Origin: UBA6624 sp964343345 [NCBI: uncultured bacterium]
GTDB taxonomy: Bacteria > UBP7 > UBA6624
NCBI GenBank assembly: GCA_964343345.1
Contig: CAYFJE010000029.1
Location: 1 to 11,688 of the forward strand
DNA: 11,688 nucleotides
Reading direction: 5' to 3'
The notes under the pieces are model-generated. The model was not told the origin of the DNA, did not search any database, and was given only the letters and a program-made list of their open reading frames with translations. Below, in pieces: positions 6,263 to 11,688 of the stretch (position 1 is its first letter; each line of letters opens with the position of its first letter). Both the position numbers and the translations under genes were made by a program.

Positions 6263-7677
6263 TGAGTAACGAAAAAAATTTCAGTAAAGATTTTTCTGAA
6301 TTCGATAATTACGAGTTCGGACATCATGACAAGATAAGCCATGTAGCTTCTACTGGAAAAGGCATATCAAGAGATGTTGTTTCAAAGATATCTGAATTAA
6401 AAAACGAACCTTCTTGGATGACAGATATTCGGTTGAAAGCATATGAAATTTTTGAAAAAAAACCAATGCCTTCATGGGGTCCGAATCTAAGTGAGATAAA
6501 TTTTGATGATTTTACTTACTTCATAAGGTCCACTGATAAAGAAAGCGATCAGTGGGAGGATATGCCTCAGGAAATCCTCGAAACCTTTGATAAGTTGGGA
6601 ATTCCTGAAGCTGAAAAAAAATTCTTAGCAGGTGCAAGTGCTCAATATGAAAGTGAAGCTGTTTACCATAAACTTAATGAAGAACTTGGAAAACAAGGAG
6701 TCGTTTTTCTTACCATGGATCAAGCTGTTAAGGATGAACCTGAATTGGTAAAAAAATATTTTGGTTCTGTTATACCTGCTTCTGATAATAAATTTTCTGC
6801 TTTAAATACCGCTGTTTGGTCGGGAGGTTCTTTTATTTATGTTCCCCCTGGTGTTGAGGTCAATACTCCACTTCAGACTTATTTCAGGATAAATGAAGAA
6901 GAATTTGGTCAGTTTGAAAGGACTCTAATAATTGCAGACGAAGGAGCAAAAGTTGTTTATAACGAAGGTTGTTCTGCTCCAAAATGGGCAAAATCTTCCT
7001 TACATGCTGCAGTTGTTGAACTTGTTGCTCTTGATAATTCACGTATTGATTATCAGACTATTCAAAATTGGTATAAAAATATCTACAACCTCGTTACAAA
7101 AAGAGCGGTTGCAAAAAAGAATGCAACTGTAACGTGGCTAGATATAAATGTTGGATCTCGAATAACGATTAAGTATCCAAGCGTGATGATGATGGGAGAT
7201 GGTGCTAGAGGAGAGGTTCAATCTATAGCATTTGCAAATGAAGAACAACTTCAAGATTCTGGTGCAAAAATGATTCATGGGGCTCCAAATACGACAAGTG
7301 TTGTTACCAGCAAGAGTATTTCAAAAGGTACAGGAAGATCTTCTTACAGGGGCTTGGTCAAAGTTCTGAAAGGGGCAAAAAATTCTTCATGTAGAGTTGA
7401 ATGCGATGCTCTTTTGATTAATGAGGAAAGCAGAACAGACACTTATCCAGTTATGGATATATCTGAAGACGACACACAAATTGCGCATGAGGCAAGTGTT
7501 TCAAAAGTCAATGAAGACCAGATTTTTTATTTGCAAAGTAGAGGAATTCCTGAAATTGATGCAATGAAAATGGTGGTCAATGGTTTCTTGGAGCCAATGG
7601 TTAAAAAATTGCCTTTGGAGTATTCGGTCGAATTTCAACGTCTTGTAGAACTTGAGCTAGAAGGCTCTGTGGGATGA
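6262..7677 (+). CDS. sufB: Fe-S cluster scaffold protein SufB
   Basis: SufB is the scaffold subunit on which the nascent cluster forms within the SufBC2D complex. The 471-residue protein has the helical amino-terminal part (with SWMTDIRLKAYEIF, residues 52-65), then the right-handed parallel beta-helix core and the carboxy-terminal helical domain that contacts SufC. Functional positions known from Escherichia coli SufB can be placed: Cys237 in NEGCSAP (E. coli Cys254), Cys381 in RVECDALL (E. coli Cys405) and His409-Glu410 in IAHEASVSK (E. coli His433-Glu434). A further cysteine, Cys377, lies four residues before Cys381. The ending YLQSRGIPEIDAMKMVVNGF is the SufB/SufD family signature. It is linked to sufC by a one-base overlap and to sufD by an ATGA overlap, which suggests coupled translation and matched subunit production. 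Confidence 0.97.
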   Translation: MSNEKNFSKDFSEFDNYEFGHHDKISHVASTGKGISRDVVSKISELKNEPSWMTDIRLKAYEIFEKKPMPSWGPNLSEINFDDFTYFIRSTDKESDQWEDMPQEILETFDKLGIPEAEKKFLAGASAQYESEAVYHKLNEELGKQGVVFLTMDQAVKDEPELVKKYFGSVIPASDNKFSALNTAVWSGGSFIYVPPGVEVNTPLQTYFRINEEEFGQFERTLIIADEGAKVVYNEGCSAPKWAKSSLHAAVVELVALDNSRIDYQTIQNWYKNIYNLVTKRAVAKKNATVTWLDINVGSRITIKYPSVMMMGDGARGEVQSIAFANEEQLQDSGAKMIHGAPNTTSVVTSKSISKGTGRSSYRGLVKVLKGAKNSSCRVECDALLINEESRTDTYPVMDISEDDTQIAHEASVSKVNEDQIFYLQSRGIPEIDAMKMVVNGFLEPMVKKLPLEYSVEFQRLVELELEGSVG

Positions 7678-8798
7678 AAAGTATTTCTTGGCCTGATAGA
7701 ACTAATGAGTATTGGAGAAGAGCTTCTTTTCTTGAACCTCCCCAAGATTTCAAAATAAATAACAACCCTGTTGAAAAGGGTTGGAAAATTTTACCAAATC
7801 TTGATACAGATATTTCTTTTATTAACGGCAACCTTCTAGACAAAAATCTTAAAGAGGGTATTTCTGTTTCTTCAATAGATCCAAAAAATTCCTTGAATCG
7901 TCCAGGTTTTATTCCTGGGGGAGAATCTTGGAATCAATGGACGATATCGAACGGAAATGTTTATGAGATAAATGTCGATAGTAGATTTTCATCTGAAAAG
8001 CCTTTGGTTATAAGAGAAAAGATTGTTCCTTCTGGAGAGGTTACTTCAAATTATTTATTTTGTAATATTGAAAAAAATATAAACATCTCAATTTATTATC
8101 TTTTAGAAGGAGAGGGAAAAGGTTTTCATTCTGGAGGTTTGACTGTCTCTTTGAACTCTTTTTCAGATTTAAAGATGATGCAGATTCAGAATATTTCAAA
8201 AGAAACTGATGCAAGATTCAACTGGGAGATAAAAAATCATTCAAAAACTAATTCAGAATGGAACCTAGCCGCACTCGGTGGAAAAAATATAAGACATGAA
8301 TGCAGGCTCGAACTAGAGGAGAAAGAATCTAATTCAACTCTTAAAGGTATATATATTCCTCATAATGGTCAAAGACATGAGTTTCAAACACAACAAAACC
8401 ATAAAAAAGGAGAATCTACAAGTGATCTTTTGTTAAAGGGAGCTGTTGGGTCAGGTTCAAGAGGCATTTTTCAAGGAATGATAAACATTAGACCTGATGC
8501 TCAGAAGAGCAATGCCTATCAAACAAATCGCAATCTCTCCTTGTCTCCTGCTGCAAGAATTGAGACAATCCCAGGTCTTGAAATAGAGGCAAATGATGTC
8601 AAATGTTCTCATGGAGCAACTGTTAGCAAGATTGATCCTTATTCTCTTTTTTATCTTGCTTCTAGAGGAATAGAGAAAAATGAAGCAGCTAAACTTCTAG
8701 CTGAAGGTTTTTTTTACGAGATTTCAGACAGTTTTCCAAAGCCAATTAGGTCTGTGATTAATGAAAGTATTAATAAAAGGCTTTTAGAGGCTTTTTAA
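7674..8798 (+). CDS. sufD: Fe-S cluster assembly protein SufD
   Basis: SufD is the SufB paralogue that pairs with it and SufC and helps iron entry and complex stability. This copy has 374 residues, shorter than the roughly 420 of E. coli SufD. The difference seems to fall in the amino-terminal and early beta-helix part. The carboxy-terminal half is clear: RHEFQTQQNH, SRGIFQGMINI, the segment KCSHGATVSKID with His313 (equivalent to functionally important His360 of E. coli) and Cys311, then FYLASRGIEKNEAAKLLAEGF. The amino end (SWPDRTNEYWRRASF) fits the helical cap of SufD. The ATG at 7674 overlaps the sufB stop as ATGA. The next gene, sufS, starts three bases after its TAA. Confidence 0.93.
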   Translation: MKSISWPDRTNEYWRRASFLEPPQDFKINNNPVEKGWKILPNLDTDISFINGNLLDKNLKEGISVSSIDPKNSLNRPGFIPGGESWNQWTISNGNVYEINVDSRFSSEKPLVIREKIVPSGEVTSNYLFCNIEKNINISIYYLLEGEGKGFHSGGLTVSLNSFSDLKMMQIQNISKETDARFNWEIKNHSKTNSEWNLAALGGKNIRHECRLELEEKESNSTLKGIYIPHNGQRHEFQTQQNHKKGESTSDLLLKGAVGSGSRGIFQGMINIRPDAQKSNAYQTNRNLSLSPAARIETIPGLEIEANDVKCSHGATVSKIDPYSLFYLASRGIEKNEAAKLLAEGFFYEISDSFPKPIRSVINESINKRLLEAF

Positions 8799-8801
8799 TT
8801 A

Positions 8802-10016
8802 ATGTCATTTTTAGGTCAAAAAATAAGAAAAAGATTTCCAATACTGCAAAGAAAAATTAGAGGTAAGAGGTTCGTTTATTTAGACAGTTCTGCGACAACA
8901 CAAAAACCAATTGAAGTTATTGAAGAAATTCAAAAATATTATTTAAATTCCAATGCAAACGTTCATAGAGGTTTGTACAAGGTTGCTGAGGAAGCAACCT
9001 TGGAGTATGAAGCATCAAGAAAAAATATTTCAAATTGGTTTGGGGTTAGTTCTGAGAATTTAATTTTTACGAGAGGGACTACTGAATCATTGAATTTTGT
9101 AGCAAAAAGTTGGGGGGAAGAAAATGTATTTGAAGGGGATAGGGTTTTAGTTCCAATTTCTGAGCATCATAGCAATTATGTTCCATGGCAGATGCTCTGC
9201 GAGAAAAAAAAGGCTTTGTTTGTCCCTCTTGAATTATCAGAAGATCAAAAAGTAGATAAAAACAAATTAGAAAAAGAATTGAAAAAAGGTGCTAGTATTT
9301 TGGCTTTTTCTGCGCAAGGGAATGTTCTTGGTAAAAAAGAGGATGTTAAATCTGTTTGTAATCTTGCAAAAAAATATGGAACTGTAACAGTTGTTGATGG
9401 AGCCCAAGCTGCTGGACACTCAAAGATAAATGTCGAGGATTTAGGTTGTGATTTTTTTTCTTTTTCAGGACACAAAATGTTTGGGCCTATGGGGATAGGG
9501 GGACTCGTTGTTTCCAATAGTCTTTTGATGGATCTTCCTTCATGGCATGGTGGGGGAGAAATGATTTCTGATGTTCAATTAAACACATGGACTCCTGCTT
9601 TGCCTCCTTATAAATTTGAAGCAGGAACTCCAAATGTTGTTGGTGCTATAGGTTTGTCTAAAGCTGTTGATGTATTGGATGAGTTTGTAAGTATTGGCCT
9701 TGAAGAGCATGTGCAATCTTTATCTGAATACACTTATAAAAAACTTCAAGAATTTGAGAATGTTAATCTTTTATCTAAAAAAAATCCTTATGGGGCTGTG
9801 TCGTTTTGGGTCAATTCTTTGCATCCTCACGATTTAGCAACTGTAATGGATCAAGACGGTATTGCTATTCGTGCTGGACATCATTGTGCAAAACCTCTTC
9901 ATAATTCTTTAGGAGTACAGTCAAGTTTGAGGGCAAGTTTTCATGCCTATAATGATTTTGACGATATAGATATGTTGATCAATTCTCTAAAAGGGGCTTT
10001 TTCTTTCCTTTTATGA
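8802..10016 (+). CDS. sufS: Cysteine desulfurase SufS (type II)
   Basis: SufS is the PLP-dependent enzyme that removes sulfur from L-cysteine, leaving alanine and an enzyme-bound persulfide. The 404-residue length is standard. Visible motifs are TRGTTESLN (cofactor phosphate binding), SEHHSNYVPW with the ring-stacking histidine, VDGAQAAGH with the aspartate that holds the pyridine nitrogen, SGHKMFGP with PLP lysine Lys225, and RAGHHCAKP with the persulfide-forming Cys362 in the short loop typical of type II enzymes. The carboxy end (SLRASFHAYNDFDDID) is also standard. Type II enzymes are slow without a partner. The following gene, sufU, overlaps by ATGA and very probably encodes that partner. 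No sufE is present in the window. Confidence 0.97.
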   Translation: MSFLGQKIRKRFPILQRKIRGKRFVYLDSSATTQKPIEVIEEIQKYYLNSNANVHRGLYKVAEEATLEYEASRKNISNWFGVSSENLIFTRGTTESLNFVAKSWGEENVFEGDRVLVPISEHHSNYVPWQMLCEKKKALFVPLELSEDQKVDKNKLEKELKKGASILAFSAQGNVLGKKEDVKSVCNLAKKYGTVTVVDGAQAAGHSKINVEDLGCDFFSFSGHKMFGPMGIGGLVVSNSLLMDLPSWHGGGEMISDVQLNTWTPALPPYKFEAGTPNVVGAIGLSKAVDVLDEFVSIGLEEHVQSLSEYTYKKLQEFENVNLLSKKNPYGAVSFWVNSLHPHDLATVMDQDGIAIRAGHHCAKPLHNSLGVQSSLRASFHAYNDFDDIDMLINSLKGAFSFLL

Positions 10017-10462
10017 CTTTACAAGATCTTTATAGAACTGTAATCTTAGACCACTACAGATCTCCGAGGAATAAAGGAAATATTGAGAATCCTGACCTTC
10101 ATGCTGTCGGAAAAAATCCTTCTTGTGGCGATGAATTGGAAGTTTTTATAAAATTGGATCCAGCCGGAAGGGTTGAAGATGTTAAATGGAATGGTGAAGG
10201 GTGTGCTATATGTTGTGCAAGCTCTTCAATAATGACAGAATTTTTAAACAAAAAATCAAAAGAAGAAATATATTCTTTATCAAACAAAGTTAAAAACTTG
10301 ATAAAAGGTAATTTTTTAAAAGATGAAGAAAAAGAAGATTTAGGAGAGTTGGTTGTTCTTGAAGGTGTCTCTAAATTCCCAGTTAGAGTTAAATGTGCAA
10401 CTCTTGGATGGGTCTCAATTGAAATAGCTTTTCAAGGGAAACAAGAAGCTTCTACTGAATAG
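10013..10462 (+). CDS. sufU: Zinc-dependent sulfurtransferase SufU
   Basis: SufU accepts persulfide sulfur from SufS and hands it on to the SufBCD scaffold. The 149-residue protein has the IscU-like fold with all ligands known from Bacillus subtilis SufU: Cys38 and Asp40 in PSCGD, Cys64 in GEGCAIC and Cys128 in FPVRVKCATLGW, where Arg125 matches the arginine involved in the SufS-SufU zinc exchange. Two features separate it from IscU: the extra segment between the second and third ligand (about residues 85-115) and replacement of the IscU LPPVKLHC motif by FPxRxKC. A second cysteine pair member, Cys67-Cys68, follows Cys64. The ATG overlaps the sufS stop (ATGA). The stop overlaps the convergent transporter gene by 11 bases, so the operon ends without its own visible terminator. 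Confidence 0.95.
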   Translation: MTLQDLYRTVILDHYRSPRNKGNIENPDLHAVGKNPSCGDELEVFIKLDPAGRVEDVKWNGEGCAICCASSSIMTEFLNKKSKEEIYSLSNKVKNLIKGNFLKDEEKEDLGELVVLEGVSKFPVRVKCATLGWVSIEIAFQGKQEASTE

Positions 10463-11672
10463 TTTTTTCTTCTTTGAATTTTACATTTCTAAAAAACAAG
10501 TAATACATGGTCGTTGTCAAAAAGTAAAGAAAAGAAGTGGCAAGGAAAGGTTCTTTGTAGCTTTGATTTGCATTTATCCATATGCCGCTTATAGTAGGCC
10601 CTATAGTCCATCCAAGACCCCAAATAATTCCAATAACGGCTAATGATTTACCTCTATGTTGTTCTGGAGTTATTTCCATTAAAAGCCTTGATCCAAGAGG
10701 ATGTGTTGCATTTATAAGCATTGCCCTTATGACAAATGCAGTGACAGCAATTGTTGGATTAGTTGTAAATGCTAAAGCAACAAGGAATGGGATTGACAAA
10801 AGATTCAAAAGGGTTATTGCGATTGTTGTTTGTATCTTTTTTGCAATAGTAGGAGCAATTAGGTAACCTACAACCAACATTAATTCCTGTAAAGAAAAAG
10901 CGGTTCCTATTTCTGTATTTGTCAGGCCAACACTGCCGAGATAAACATTCATGAAAGGAATTGACATTCCTGCACCAAGTGCTAGGGGGGTATGAGATAT
11001 CCAGTACTTTCCAATAATTCCATTATTCATTTTTGCAAGTTCTTTAAACTTTATCTTGCTCTTTTTTTGTTTTTTTGCATGATGAACACCTTTTAATTTT
11101 TTATAAATCGAAAAAGAAATAATATTAAAAATTCCTAAAAATAAATACATCATCTGAAAACCCTCAGGCTTTCCAAGAGGATCAATCATTGAAGGTATTT
11201 TTCCTCCTAAAAAAGAACCAATCGAGTGAGAGATGCCACTGATTACAAAACCAAGTGTAAATCTATGGTTGGCAAGTTTTTCTTTTCCGATGGCTAACAA
11301 AGGTTCAAAAGAGTGCATCAAAGGGTGAAATATCATTCCTGCTAAAAAAGAAGAGGTGATTATCATTGTTTCTGTTGTTGAAAAGCCTCTAAGAATAATA
11401 AGAATGCCTAATATTGGTATTCCAATACTTATCATTTTCCCTACACCGTTTTTATCCATCCATTTTCCAAGTTTGTAAGCTACAAGTATTGACCCAATTG
11501 ATACCGCAGCTGCAGCATAGCCAATTATTTCCTCATTGAAACCCAGGCTTTTTAAGTAGAGGTTATAGGAAACTCGAATGATTCCAAAATTAAGACCAAA
11601 AATCGCCCAGGATATCAAGAAAGTTGAAAACCAGTGAGGTGCATTAAAGAAAGCTTTTCTATAGTTATTCAA
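10452..11672 (-). CDS. Major facilitator superfamily transporter
   Basis: This 406-residue protein has about twelve hydrophobic helices in two halves joined by a lysine-rich cytoplasmic loop (about residues 190-215), the normal MFS layout. The motif-A region between helices 2 and 3 reads GKWMDKNGVGKM (69-80), and the second half has a GIIWGLGWTIGPTISG segment typical of drug- and sugar-efflux-like members. The substrate cannot be assigned. Its nearest look is to unspecialised MFS_1 efflux-like proteins. I use the TTG at 11672 because a strong AAGGAGA precedes it by four bases. The frame stays open to the window edge, so a longer form is possible but less likely. The tail overlaps the end of sufU by 11 bases; its role relative to the suf operon is probably incidental. 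Confidence 0.85.
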   Translation of the reverse strand: MNNYRKAFFNAPHWFSTFLISWAIFGLNFGIIRVSYNLYLKSLGFNEEIIGYAAAAVSIGSILVAYKLGKWMDKNGVGKMISIGIPILGILIILRGFSTTETMIITSSFLAGMIFHPLMHSFEPLLAIGKEKLANHRFTLGFVISGISHSIGSFLGGKIPSMIDPLGKPEGFQMMYLFLGIFNIISFSIYKKLKGVHHAKKQKKSKIKFKELAKMNNGIIGKYWISHTPLALGAGMSIPFMNVYLGSVGLTNTEIGTAFSLQELMLVVGYLIAPTIAKKIQTTIAITLLNLLSIPFLVALAFTTNPTIAVTAFVIRAMLINATHPLGSRLLMEITPEQHRGKSLAVIGIIWGLGWTIGPTISGIWINANQSYKEPFLATSFLYFLTTTMYYLFFRNVKFKEEKTIQ

Positions 11673-11676
11673 AAAA

Positions 11677-11683
11677 TCTCCTT
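11677..11683 (-). promoter_or_regulatory. Ribosome binding site deciding a TTG start
   Basis: AAGGAGA on the minus strand lies four bases before TTG at 11672, a good Shine-Dalgarno match and spacing. It selects this non-ATG start for the MFS transporter, since no ATG lies between here and the first membrane helix. It is the strongest ribosome binding site in the window. Confidence 0.65.
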
Positions 11684-11688
11684 TTGAA

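Noticed and set aside
10444-10453. Perfect 10-base palindrome AGAAGCTTCT at the end of sufU followed by T-rich DNA, considered as a terminator
   Set aside because: There is no loop, so only about three base pairs could form in a hairpin, and the palindrome lies within coding sequence of both genes.
10582-10866. Open frame of 94 codons antisense to the MFS transporter, with hydrophobic stretches
   Set aside because: The hydrophobic segments are the usual antisense mirror of membrane helices; there is no ribosome binding site or family resemblance.

Overview
This window is an AT-rich stretch (about one third G+C by eye) from a very compactly organised bacterial genome. No ribosomal or transfer RNA, insertion sequence, CRISPR array or phage gene is visible. 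Signal-peptide-bearing proteins, a periplasmic-type sugar dehydrogenase and an IspH of ordinary proteobacterial appearance suggest a Gram-negative, streamlined, possibly aquatic bacterium. I cannot assign a lineage. Genes are separated by 0 to 37 bases, many junctions overlap, and most starts lack a recognisable Shine-Dalgarno sequence.

Left part (1-2557). On the minus strand, a secreted PQQ-type glucose/sorbosone dehydrogenase-like protein is followed by the first 39 codons of a second exported protein that may belong to DUF1028. The ribosome binding site of the second gene overlaps the stop of the first. Running the other way are a small membrane protein resembling vitamin K epoxide reductase (VKOR) and, two bases after its stop, ispH, the last enzyme of the MEP isoprenoid pathway.

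Middle part (2571-5451). On the minus strand lie a sodium/acidic-amino-acid symporter and a DUF3293 protein that starts directly on the symporter's stop codon. Divergent from the symporter is a polytopic membrane protein distantly like CPBP (CAAX protease/bacteriocin-processing) proteins but with most catalytic positions lost. It converges, with overlapping stop codons, on a low-molecular-weight protein-tyrosine phosphatase.

Right part (5489-10462). This holds the centrepiece, a five-gene iron-sulfur cluster assembly operon in the order sufC-sufB-sufD-sufS-sufU, with junctions of +1-base overlap, 4-base overlap, 3-base gap and 4-base overlap. SufS takes sulfur from cysteine, the zinc protein SufU accepts it, and the SufB-SufC-SufD ATPase scaffold builds the cluster. 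IspH, a [4Fe-4S] enzyme encoded a few kilobases away, would be one of its clients. No sufR/iscR-type regulator, sufA, sufE or sufT lies in the window. The operon ends in an 11-base tail-to-tail overlap with a minus-strand major facilitator transporter (10452-11672), whose TTG start carries a good ribosome binding site near the window edge.

I found no wholly new system. The points most worth a second look are the very small VKOR-like protein lacking one of the usual loop cysteines, the degenerate CPBP-like protein, the SufU-type operon order, and the near absence of both Shine-Dalgarno sequences and hairpin terminators.
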